From the NCBI RefSeq assembly GCF_003351745.1, contig NZ_CP031222.1:2834207-2898206 (forward strand): 64,000 bases of DNA, in the 5' to 3' direction. This DNA comes from Aquirhabdus parva. GTDB taxonomy: Bacteria; Pseudomonadota; Gammaproteobacteria; Pseudomonadales; Moraxellaceae. The notes beneath the pieces are model-generated. The model was not told the DNA's origin and made no database searches. It saw only the letters and a list, made by a program, of their open reading frames with translations. Positions 10,331 to 17,957 of the stretch are shown here, piece by piece (positions within the stretch are counted from its first letter, which is position 1; the number at the start of each line of letters is the position of its first letter). The translations under genes and the position numbers were made by a program.

Positions 10331-10370
10331 AACCGATCACTTGATATAATGAGTGGTCGGTTTTTTTTAA
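10331..10370 (+). terminator. rho-independent terminator of rne
   Basis: An 11-bp stem (AACCGATCACT paired with AGTGGTCGGTT, one wobble) with a 10-nt loop, followed directly by a run of eight T, 12 bp past the rne stop. Confidence 0.9.
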
Positions 10371-10514
10371 GCATACCTTTATGAAACTTAATACGAAAAC
10401 CAAATAGTTTAGGTATGCTACTGGCACTATTAGCCATCACCGCTGTATGCAGCAAAAATTCAAATTGAAGCGACAGCGTATTGATTAGTTTAGATTGATT
10501 ACAGGAATCCATTT

Positions 10515-12371
10515 ATGTCTTTATTCACAAGTAAACGTAAACCCGCGCACTCTGATGTGATTACGATTACCGATGTAGCTGAACGGATTCCCAATCTGAT
10601 AAAAAAACTTCCCCATGTCGCACACGGTTTAATCCTCGCCAATGACTCCCGCCCCAATAAGCCTACAGGCTTCGGCGTAGAATTCGAAAAAGCCACACGC
10701 AGCAACCCGTACGGCATTGCGTTATATTATAAAGACACCCAATTTACCTATACCCAGTTCAACGAATGGGCCAATCGCATCGCACACTACTTCTTAAGCC
10801 AAGGCATCAAAAAAGGCGACGTCATCACGCTCTTTATTGAGAACCGCCCTGAACTACTGGTGTGTTCACTGGCTTGTGCCAAAGTGGGTGCCATTGCTGC
10901 ACTCGTTAACTGTTCACAAACGGGTAAAGGCTTGACCCACAGTATCAATCTGGTCAAACCCAAAATGATTATTGTTGGTGATGAACTGACAGGGCCGCTG
11001 AAAGATGTGCGCTCAACGCTAGAACTCTCAGATGATCAATTCTTCTGGCTGGCCGACGCCGATACCCGTAAGCCAAACCCACAAATCAAAGCACCGGCAG
11101 GCTACCAAAATCTTGCTGATAAATTGACGAGCCAACCTCGCTTCAACCCACCGAGCAGCTATGAAGTCTTCCATCAGGATGGATTATTTTATATCTACAC
11201 TTCTGGCACCACAGGTTTACCAAAAGCGGTCGTGTTTAAGCATGGTCGCTGGATGAAAGGCTACGGCACCTTCGGTCATATCATGAATCTGAACAAAGAT
11301 GACATCATGTATGTCACCTTGCCCTTCTATCATGCGACCGCTATGGTTGTGTGCTGGTCTGCAGTTATTGCAGGCGCCAGTGGCCTTGCGATCCGTCGTA
11401 AATTCTCAGCGCGTGAGTTCTGGTCGGATGTACGCCGCTATAACGCTTCGGCGATTGGCTATGTCGGTGAGCTCTGCCGCTACCTGATGGATTCCCCAAT
11501 GGATTCCGCAGACCGTAAACATCGCGTCACCAAAATGGTTGGGAATGGTCTACGCGCCAGTATCTGGCATGACTTCAAAAAACGCTTTGGTGTAGAGGAA
11601 GTCTTTGAGCTTTATGGCTCAAGCGAAGGCAACGTGGGCTTTAGTAATATTTTCAACTTTGAAAATACAGTGGGTTTCTCACCAGTTCCATATGCGATTG
11701 TGCGCTACGACCAAGAAAAAAATGAGCCGATTTTGAACAAGAAAGGCTTTATGATCAAAGTGAAAACAGGCGAAAGCGGTTTGTTGATCGGTAAGATCAC
11801 TAAATCCTCTCCTTTTGACGGTTATACCGATCCAGAGAAGAACAAAGCCACGATTCTTGAAAATGTCTTTACCAAAGGCGACCGCTACTTCAATACCGGT
11901 GACTTAATCCGTGACTTGGGTTTCCGTCATGCGCAGTTTGTTGATCGTCTGGGTGATACCTACCGCTGGAAAGGTGAGAACGTCTCCACCACTGAAGTAG
12001 AAAACTGTATCTCCGACTTCCCTGCCATCTCTGAAGCAGTGGCTTACGGTGTTGAAATTCCGGGCACCAATGGTCGTGCAGGTATGGCAGCTATCACTCC
12101 CACACCTGATAGCAATATCGACTACACCGAACTGTTGACCTTCTTTAAAGGCAGCATGCCTGCTTATGCGGTTCCGATTTTTATCCGTGTTCAAGCACAG
12201 ATGGAAACCACAGGCACCTTCAAGTACCAAAAGAACAACCTCAAGAAAGAAGGTTTTGATCCAAGCCAAACCAGCGACCCTCTTTTGGTCTGGTTACCAG
12301 GCACCACTTGCTACACCCCGATCACTGCAGAAGTGTTTGAAGGCATCCAGATCGGACAGTATCGTTTCTAA
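10515..12371 (+). CDS. Long-chain acyl-CoA synthetase (FATP/FadD6 type)
   Basis: A 618-residue ANL-superfamily enzyme that adenylates a fatty acid and transfers it to CoA. The P-loop-like motif is IYTSGTTGLPKAVVFKHGR near residues 230-250. The adenylate-binding segment is ELYGSSEGNVGF, and the hinge region is DRLGDTYRWKGENVSTTEVE, the WKGENV form typical of FATP/FadD6 very-long-chain ligases. It begins at the ATG at 10515 with CAGGAA upstream. It stands alone between two terminators, next to the fatty-acid desaturase region 1 kb downstream. Confidence 0.9.
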   Translation: MSLFTSKRKPAHSDVITITDVAERIPNLIKKLPHVAHGLILANDSRPNKPTGFGVEFEKATRSNPYGIALYYKDTQFTYTQFNEWANRIAHYFLSQGIKKGDVITLFIENRPELLVCSLACAKVGAIAALVNCSQTGKGLTHSINLVKPKMIIVGDELTGPLKDVRSTLELSDDQFFWLADADTRKPNPQIKAPAGYQNLADKLTSQPRFNPPSSYEVFHQDGLFYIYTSGTTGLPKAVVFKHGRWMKGYGTFGHIMNLNKDDIMYVTLPFYHATAMVVCWSAVIAGASGLAIRRKFSAREFWSDVRRYNASAIGYVGELCRYLMDSPMDSADRKHRVTKMVGNGLRASIWHDFKKRFGVEEVFELYGSSEGNVGFSNIFNFENTVGFSPVPYAIVRYDQEKNEPILNKKGFMIKVKTGESGLLIGKITKSSPFDGYTDPEKNKATILENVFTKGDRYFNTGDLIRDLGFRHAQFVDRLGDTYRWKGENVSTTEVENCISDFPAISEAVAYGVEIPGTNGRAGMAAITPTPDSNIDYTELLTFFKGSMPAYAVPIFIRVQAQMETTGTFKYQKNNLKKEGFDPSQTSDPLLVWLPGTTCYTPITAEVFEGIQIGQYRF

Positions 12372-12394
12372 TTTTTTTAGACTGTGATCAAATC

Positions 12395-12420
12395 AAGGAC
12401 AGCATAAGCTGTCCTTTTTT
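12395..12420 (+). terminator. terminator after the acyl-CoA synthetase
   Basis: A 9-bp perfect stem AAGGACAGC / GCTGTCCTT with an ATAA loop and a T-tract, 24 bp past the stop codon. Confidence 0.92.
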
Positions 12421-12589
12421 TCGCCTATCTTCATCATTTGCTTAGAGATTGATCAGCATGGCTTTTGAGGCATTCCACTCAAAAAACGGAGAATTGCTCT
12501 TTATTTGTTCAGAAAACCCGTTATTTTCATCTTTTTTAGTGAAAATGGCTCTTTTATGTTCAAACGAATCATATCTCGTTAATTTTAGG

Positions 12590-12617
12590 TTGTCTTTCCC
12601 TGAAAAATTGATAGAAT
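12590..12617 (+). promoter_or_regulatory. sigma-70 promoter of tRNA-Lys(TTT)
   Basis: TTGTCT (-35) and TAGAAT (-10) are separated by 16 bp. The -10 ends 16 bp before the first tRNA base, and a GC-rich discriminator (GTGCGCTC) follows, as is usual for tRNA promoters. Confidence 0.65.
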
Positions 12618-12633
12618 GTGCGCTCACTGAAAC

Positions 12634-12709
12634 GGGTCGTTAGCTCAGTCGGTAGAGCAGTTGACTTTTAATCAATTGGTCGCAGGTTCGAATCCCGCAC
12701 GACCCACCA
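12634..12709 (+). tRNA. tRNA-Lys(TTT)
   Basis: A 76-nt cloverleaf with an encoded CCA. The acceptor stem is GGGTCGT/ACGACCC, the D-loop contains AGCTCAGTCGGTAGAGC, and the anticodon loop is CTTTTAA with anticodon TTT at 12667-12669. The T arm includes GGTTCGAATCC. Confidence 0.97.
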
Positions 12710-12727
12710 GTGTTAAGATACTAAAGA

Positions 12728-12759
12728 AAGCCTTTGCATGATTGCGAAGGCTTTTTTTT
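12728..12759 (+). terminator. terminator of tRNA-Lys(TTT)
   Basis: The stem AAGCCTTTGC pairs with GCGAAGGCTT (one wobble) with a short loop, then a T-tract, 19 bp after the CCA end. Confidence 0.88.
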
Positions 12760-12827
12760 ATGCTTGTGGCGGACTCATATATTCCGTTCGAAAATAATGT
12801 GCGGAAAACCTATCGCCCAAATCACGC

Positions 12828-12858
12828 CATGTCGTGCAAACGACATGCTCACGACATG
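12828..12858. repeat. three copies of an 8-bp motif ACGACATG
   Basis: CATGTCGT at 12828-12835 faces ACGACATG at 12840-12847 (4-bp gap), and a second direct ACGACATG is at 12851-12858. The cluster lies in the otherwise featureless stretch 12760-13050, upstream of the TetR gene. It could be a protein-binding site; nothing further supports it. Confidence 0.6.
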
Positions 12859-13052
12859 TGACCTTCCTCTTTTAAAGACTTTTCCCACAAATACAAGAAG
12901 AACCTGCACCTGAAAATACTTTTCCTTAGCATCCTCAACTCTGCAAAAACGCACTAAAGCTGTTTTTGGAGAAAGGTGCGTCAAAACATCTGATTAGCTC
13001 TATATGCAGTCCTCATCCTGTAAATTTTGCCTCATGCCTAATTGTTACTTCA

Positions 13053-13079
13053 TTGACAATTGATCGTCTTACATTTAAT
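13053..13079 (+). promoter_or_regulatory. putative promoter of the TetR-desaturase operon
   Basis: A perfect -35 TTGACA at 13053-13058 and a -10-like TTTAAT at 13074-13079 (15-bp spacer, slightly short). The -10 lies inside the large palindrome upstream of the TetR gene, which fits autorepression. Confidence 0.5.
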
Positions 13080-13104
13080 CTACTTTCAAGTTGATTAAAT
13101 GTAA
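13069..13104. promoter_or_regulatory. 36-bp near-perfect palindrome, probable TetR operator
   Basis: The arms are 17 nt (left arm TTACATTTAATCTACTT) around a TC centre and match except for one position. The outer 12 bp of each arm are perfect complements. It ends 12 bp before the regulator's ATG and overlaps the -10 element. Location and symmetry are those of a TetR-family autoregulatory operator, which would also control the downstream desaturase fusion. Confidence 0.8.
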
Positions 13105-13116
13105 AGAATGTGGCAA

Positions 13117-13707
13117 ATGGCTAGACCCAAAAGAATTGAAGGTGACACGGATACGCCTGCAAAGATTATCAATGCCGCCCGTTTAGAATTTTCTCAGAGT
13201 GGTTTATCTGCTCGGCTTGAGGACATTGGAGCACGGTGTGGTCTGAGCCGTGCCTCCATCCTGCACCATTACGAATCCAAACAAATTTTATTAGATGCCG
13301 TTAATGAACACGCGATCAATAAAGCCCGCGAACGAATATTACAGGCCTCACTAAAGACTCAGAACGATTATTCAGCAACGATTCGTGGCGTAACCCTAGC
13401 TCTGCGGCAAATTGAAAATGAAGAAAATGGGACTGCTGCAGTCATATTACATGCCATATTTGCTGAGCTCGTAAGTACGAAATTAAAAATCATGATGCAA
13501 GAACTGTTGGCATTACTCGCACAATCCGCCATACAAGCAGGTGCTGAGGCCAGCCACTCTCCGGAACTGACGCGTGCGGCAATTGCACATATCGTCATGG
13601 GTGAACTCTGTCGTCTCGCCTTGGGCAAACAAGCCCATGATTATTGGGGCAGCGCTGATCCGATCCTTCCCCTCATGGACACCTTTTTTAAACTCCCCTC
13701 TGCTTGA
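13117..13707 (+). CDS. TetR-family regulator of the adjacent desaturase
   Basis: A 196-residue regulator. The N-terminal helix-turn-helix (AKIINAARLEFSQSGLSARL through GLSRASILHHYESKQILLDAV) is the standard TetR DNA-binding domain; the C-terminal helical ligand domain shows no recognised motif. The ATG at 13117 (MARPKR) is preferred over the ATG three codons upstream because TetR proteins usually start this way and the palindrome ends at 13104. It is followed after 11 bp by the desaturase fusion, so it probably senses fatty acids or acyl-CoA as DesT does in Pseudomonas. That role is inference. Confidence 0.88.
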   Translation: MARPKRIEGDTDTPAKIINAARLEFSQSGLSARLEDIGARCGLSRASILHHYESKQILLDAVNEHAINKARERILQASLKTQNDYSATIRGVTLALRQIENEENGTAAVILHAIFAELVSTKLKIMMQELLALLAQSAIQAGAEASHSPELTRAAIAHIVMGELCRLALGKQAHDYWGSADPILPLMDTFFKLPSA

Positions 13708-13718
13708 GGAACCCCATT

Positions 13719-15953
13719 ATGAATATCTCATCACATTTAATGCAAACCCCAGCCACCACACGTAGCTTGGCGGATGACTTACAACAGCTCTACGATGAAA
13801 CGCGTGCAAAAGTAGGTCAAGAAGACATTGATCACATTGAAAAGATTGCAGCATATTCAAATGCGATCAAAGCACGCAGCCGTGAGCTGCTGCAAAAGGG
13901 CGGGAAGCCTGATGCCTTTAAACGCGGCGTAACTTTGGCTGTTCTGCATACCCTCCTGGAATTCGCAGAGCTTGGTCACAACATCATGCATGGGACTTAT
14001 GACAATTTGCCTAATGCAAAACGATTCCATTCAGATCAGTGGGTCTGGGATTTCATCACCGATCCTGATGAATGGAAGATCATGCATCACCAGAACCATC
14101 ATCCCTTTACCAATATCATCGACAAAGACCATGATATTGGCTACTCCATGATCCGGATGTTTGCAGGTCAAAACTGGTATGGTCACCATGCTCTGCAGCC
14201 CTTGGCGTTGGGTGCATTGGCCTTACCCAACTATTTCTTTAGTATGTATACAGCATCATCTGCTGCACGCGTAGAAGAGCGTCCAGCACTCGGTCTGAAA
14301 ACTTTTGAGCGTGCATTTAAACTTTTAGGCAAGCATGCACGCCGCAATTACATCCAAGAACCTTTGGCTGCAGGTTCGCGCTTTTTGCATACAGTGGTTG
14401 GTAACTATCTGGGTATCGTACTCGGTTATGACCTGATTATTCTGATGCTTATGTTGGAGCACCATGCCCATAACGTGCAAGTCTTTGTTGATCCAGGCCC
14501 AGGTGAAAGTCGTGATGAATACTTCCGTCGCCAACTCCTCGCCACATCGAATTTCATCCCGACAAGTGCTATTGATAGCTATTTAAAGAGTATTTTGGAT
14601 GAGGAAGTAGACTTCCCCAATCCACCTGACTTTGAAGTGTTTTATGGAGGCTTAAGCACCCATCTTGAACACCACTTATTTCCCGATTTGCCATGTAATC
14701 GCCAACGCGAGATTGTGCCGCAAGTACAAGCCATCTGTGCTGCACACGGTCTCCCCTACAACATCGTACCTTTTGAAGAAGCTATTCCGAATGTCATTAA
14801 ACGCCTGATCAAATGGGCAGTGCCTGCTGGCGAGCAAGAACAGCAAAAAACGTTGACCTCCCTCGTTCGCCGCCCACGTCAGTTATTCAAACGTGTGAAT
14901 CATGGTATGCGCTATAAGGTGCCATCACCCTACACGTATATCCAAACAACGCGATATTTCAATGCTCCAGCAGAAGTATTGGCTACACGCATTGAAGCTG
15001 GTGGACAAGCCCTCAGCATTCATCTGGCTAAACCACTGGGCTGGGACGAACAAGTCTGGGATGCTGGGGCGTATATCTCCTTGCGGATCAAAATTGGTAA
15101 AGAGGAATTTGTCCGTCAATACAGTCTGACCAGTGATAGCCTAGACAGCGATACCTTAGATATTACGGTCAAGCGGGTGGAAGGTGGACGCGTTTCCAAC
15201 TTCATCAATGACACCGTGAAAGCGGGTCAGTTCATCACCCTTGTCGGTACACCGCAAAATGATGGCAGCTTTGTTGTGCAACAACTGCCCAAGCTGCCGA
15301 TCTTCATCGCTGGCGGTGTCGGTATTACCCCGATCATCAGCATGATGCGTAAGCTACGCCGTGACAACACGGATGCCCAAGGCACGTTGCTGTATTTTAA
15401 TCGCAACCCTGAATCCATTATTTTTGAAGATGAGATTCGCGCACTGGCAAAACAGGCACGCCTGAATGTACATCTGATCTGTGACAGTGCACCCGAGCAT
15501 CGCACGGATCTCATCCAAGAGAAACTCTCTCCCAAGCTTTTAAAACAGTACATTCCTGATATCTGCACTGCTGATGTTTATGTCTGCGCACCCCCCGGAT
15601 TTATTGATATCGTCAACACACAGCTCATCACGCTGGGTTTACCCGAAGGACGTTTTCATACCGAAAGCTTTACCCCACCGACCTTGGTAAGAGAACCCAG
15701 TGATGGTCGTCAATATCGCATCCACTTCAAACGAAGCGGTCAAGAAGTCACGATTGAAAGTAATGTAACCCTGCTTGAAGCCGCACGACAAGTCGGCATT
15801 CAGATTCCATCGGGTTGTGAGCGTGGCCTCTGTAAAGCATGCGTATGCACCAAAGTCAGTGGTCAAACCCAAGATGAAATCGGAAAGTCCACGCAGACCC
15901 GTATTACGATTTGCAATAGCATGCCGCGCTCAGATATTGAGCTCGATGTGTAA
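13719..15953 (+). CDS. Tri-domain fatty acid desaturase / ferredoxin reductase / [2Fe-2S] ferredoxin fusion
   Basis: A 744-residue protein carrying a whole desaturation electron chain. Residues 1-360 form a membrane acyl desaturase with histidine boxes HNIMH (87-91), HHQNHH (123-128) and HLEHHLF near 315. Residues of about 395-650 form an FAD/NAD(P)H reductase with RQYSLTSD (FAD) and GGVGITPIISMM (nucleotide). The C-terminal 90 residues are a plant-type ferredoxin with CERGLCKAC (C-x4-C-x2-C) and a last ligand in ITICNS. The ATG at 13719 follows GAGGA at 8 nt. Desaturase and reductase are usually separate neighbouring genes in related bacteria, so the fusion is notable. Confidence 0.9.
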   Translation: MNISSHLMQTPATTRSLADDLQQLYDETRAKVGQEDIDHIEKIAAYSNAIKARSRELLQKGGKPDAFKRGVTLAVLHTLLEFAELGHNIMHGTYDNLPNAKRFHSDQWVWDFITDPDEWKIMHHQNHHPFTNIIDKDHDIGYSMIRMFAGQNWYGHHALQPLALGALALPNYFFSMYTASSAARVEERPALGLKTFERAFKLLGKHARRNYIQEPLAAGSRFLHTVVGNYLGIVLGYDLIILMLMLEHHAHNVQVFVDPGPGESRDEYFRRQLLATSNFIPTSAIDSYLKSILDEEVDFPNPPDFEVFYGGLSTHLEHHLFPDLPCNRQREIVPQVQAICAAHGLPYNIVPFEEAIPNVIKRLIKWAVPAGEQEQQKTLTSLVRRPRQLFKRVNHGMRYKVPSPYTYIQTTRYFNAPAEVLATRIEAGGQALSIHLAKPLGWDEQVWDAGAYISLRIKIGKEEFVRQYSLTSDSLDSDTLDITVKRVEGGRVSNFINDTVKAGQFITLVGTPQNDGSFVVQQLPKLPIFIAGGVGITPIISMMRKLRRDNTDAQGTLLYFNRNPESIIFEDEIRALAKQARLNVHLICDSAPEHRTDLIQEKLSPKLLKQYIPDICTADVYVCAPPGFIDIVNTQLITLGLPEGRFHTESFTPPTLVREPSDGRQYRIHFKRSGQEVTIESNVTLLEAARQVGIQIPSGCERGLCKACVCTKVSGQTQDEIGKSTQTRITICNSMPRSDIELDV

Positions 15954-16034
15954 CAAGACTTTGAACTCAAAAGTAATTTATATAGCTAACCCCGCCTTAG
16001 GACGCTAGGGCAACAACAATAGAGATTGATCCAT

Positions 16035-17486
16035 ATGAATACATCAGCCAATCTTACGCATATAGACAGTGCTGTACCTTCAGAAGTACAGCGTATCCAT
16101 GACTTACTCAGTGCTCAAAAAGCAGCCTATCGCGCTAATCCCATGCCATCAGCGGCTGAACGCATTGAGCGTTTGTCACGCCTACGCCGTGTTTTAGTGA
16201 CGCATCAAGATGCGATTGCTCAAGCCATCAGCGATGATTTCGGTAATCGGTCCATTGATGAAACCAAGATTTCAGAATTGATGACTTGCTTAGAATATAT
16301 CGACTATGCCAGTAAACGGGTGGCCCGATGGATGCAACCGTCTAAGCGTCATATTGGACTCATTCACCAGCCTGCAAAAGGTTGGGTGTCTTATCAGCCT
16401 CTCGGCGTGGTCGGTATCATGTCACCGTGGAACTACCCTTTATTCCTCACCATTAGCCCACTCATCTGTGCACTGGCAGCAGGGAATCATGCCATGCTCA
16501 AAATGTCGAGTTCCTCGGCACGATTAGGTGCGCTTCTGGAAAAGATTTTTGCTGAGGTTTTTCCTCTAGAGCTTTTGGCAGTCGTGAATGGCGGCGGCAT
16601 CATTTCGGATACCTTCTGTCGTCTGCCTGTCGATCTCTTGGTCTTTACAGGATCGAGTGCGATTGGCAAAACCGTAATGGCTGCTGCGGCAGAAAATTTG
16701 ACCCCTGTGGTCTTAGAACTCGGCGGTAAATCACCAGTACTGGTGCATGACTCTGTACCCATGAAAGACGTGGCTGAGCGTGTGGCATTTGGTAAAGCAT
16801 GGAATGCAGGGCAAACCTGTGTAGCGCCCGACTACATCTTGCTGCCGCGGGGTAAAACCCATGAGTTTGTTACCGAGATGCGAACATTGATCAGCAAGCA
16901 CTATCCAACTCTGCTTGAAAACCCTGATTACACGTCGATCATTAATGATAAGCAATATCATCGCCTGCAAGGCTATCTAAGCGATGCACGTAAGCAAGGT
17001 GCAACGTTCTTTGAGATCAACCCTGCCAATGAAGACTTGAGTGGCACCCGCAAAATTGCGCCGACCCTACTTACCAATGTGACCGCCGAAATGGATGTTT
17101 GCCAAAATGAAATTTTTGGCCCGATCCTGCCGATCATTGAATACGACACGATTGAAGAAGCGTTGAACTATATCAATGATCGCCCACATCCACTGGCCCT
17201 GTATTATTTTGACTACGATGCAAAACGTGCTCAGTATATTGCGGACCACACCCACTCTGGTCAGTTTGGGATTAATGCCGTACTGACTCACCCTGTACAC
17301 AGTGATTTGCCATTTGGTGGCGTGGGAAATGCAGGCATGGGCAAATATCATGCACAAGAGGGTTTTCTCACCATGAGTCATACCCGTGCTGTCCTGCAAA
17401 ATCCAAAATTTTACAGTCTAAAAATGATCATGCCGCCCTTTGGTAAGCGCGCACATCAGATACTTGGCAAAGTATTCTTTCACTAA
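16035..17486 (+). CDS. Aldehyde dehydrogenase (coniferyl-aldehyde dehydrogenase-like)
   Basis: A 483-residue NAD(P)-dependent aldehyde dehydrogenase. The cofactor region includes GVVGIMSPWNYPL and FTGSSAIGKTV, the general base lies in VLELGGKSP, and the catalytic cysteine is in AGQTCVAPDY. FGPILPI and the LPFGGVGNAGMGKYH segment near the C-terminus are class 3/coniferyl-type features. The ATG at 16035 is chosen over a TTG nine bases upstream. It follows the desaturase fusion by 81 bp on the same strand and may be co-transcribed, perhaps oxidising fatty aldehydes; the substrate is inference. Confidence 0.9.
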   Translation: MNTSANLTHIDSAVPSEVQRIHDLLSAQKAAYRANPMPSAAERIERLSRLRRVLVTHQDAIAQAISDDFGNRSIDETKISELMTCLEYIDYASKRVARWMQPSKRHIGLIHQPAKGWVSYQPLGVVGIMSPWNYPLFLTISPLICALAAGNHAMLKMSSSSARLGALLEKIFAEVFPLELLAVVNGGGIISDTFCRLPVDLLVFTGSSAIGKTVMAAAAENLTPVVLELGGKSPVLVHDSVPMKDVAERVAFGKAWNAGQTCVAPDYILLPRGKTHEFVTEMRTLISKHYPTLLENPDYTSIINDKQYHRLQGYLSDARKQGATFFEINPANEDLSGTRKIAPTLLTNVTAEMDVCQNEIFGPILPIIEYDTIEEALNYINDRPHPLALYYFDYDAKRAQYIADHTHSGQFGINAVLTHPVHSDLPFGGVGNAGMGKYHAQEGFLTMSHTRAVLQNPKFYSLKMIMPPFGKRAHQILGKVFFH

Positions 17487-17510
17487 GATCTCTGTTTAAA
17501 GTTTCAATTC

Positions 17511-17549
17511 GGTAGCCATCAATGTATATGCGGTGGCTACCTTATTTTT
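17511..17549 (+). terminator. terminator after the aldehyde dehydrogenase
   Basis: A 10-bp stem GGTAGCCATC / GGTGGCTACC (one wobble) with an 11-nt loop, followed by TTATTTTT, 24 bp past the stop. It closes the TetR-desaturase-aldehyde dehydrogenase unit. Confidence 0.8.
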
Positions 17550-17957
17550 ATGAAACCATATTAAGTTTCAGTCAGAAAAGCCCTAAAGCACCTCTCCTAT
17601 CCGAGCGTCTCTCTTAACAACGCCAAAGCCTGTTTACCCTCCATTTCATTGATTAAGCCTTCACCCTTCATCTAAATGGCGTTAAATGCCAAAAAAATGG
17701 TCATCTTCAGTCAAATTCCTCCTCCAGACATTCGGCATGATTGGACGCTAGTCGATGAGGCAGGAAATGGATAGCCACCTCATAGCCTGCAATATCTGAG
17801 GTTTTCCTCAGCACATTTACTACCCATAAAAAAGCATTTCTCATGATGCAGAGCAAGCACGATTGTCATATTTGCTCGGTAGCATATTGGGCCATGAAAT
17901 AAAGGGTTCGGACGACTTCGTCTATACATTCAATGTCTATTTTAGGGAAGAAATAAC
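17550..17957. other. intergenic region upstream of phospholipase C
   Basis: About 400 bp without a convincing gene, RNA or repeat. It should hold the phospholipase C promoter. No clear -35/-10 pair or Pho-box-like direct repeat was recognised by eye. Confidence 0.5.

Noticed and set aside
12442-12643. Overlapping 61- and 64-codon frames on both strands before tRNA-Lys(TTT)
   Set aside because: They overlap each other and run into the tRNA promoter. Neither has recognisable content.
12775-12984. 69-codon minus-strand frame upstream of the TetR gene
   Set aside because: It contains the ACGACATG cluster and has no domain or ribosome binding site; too weak to call.
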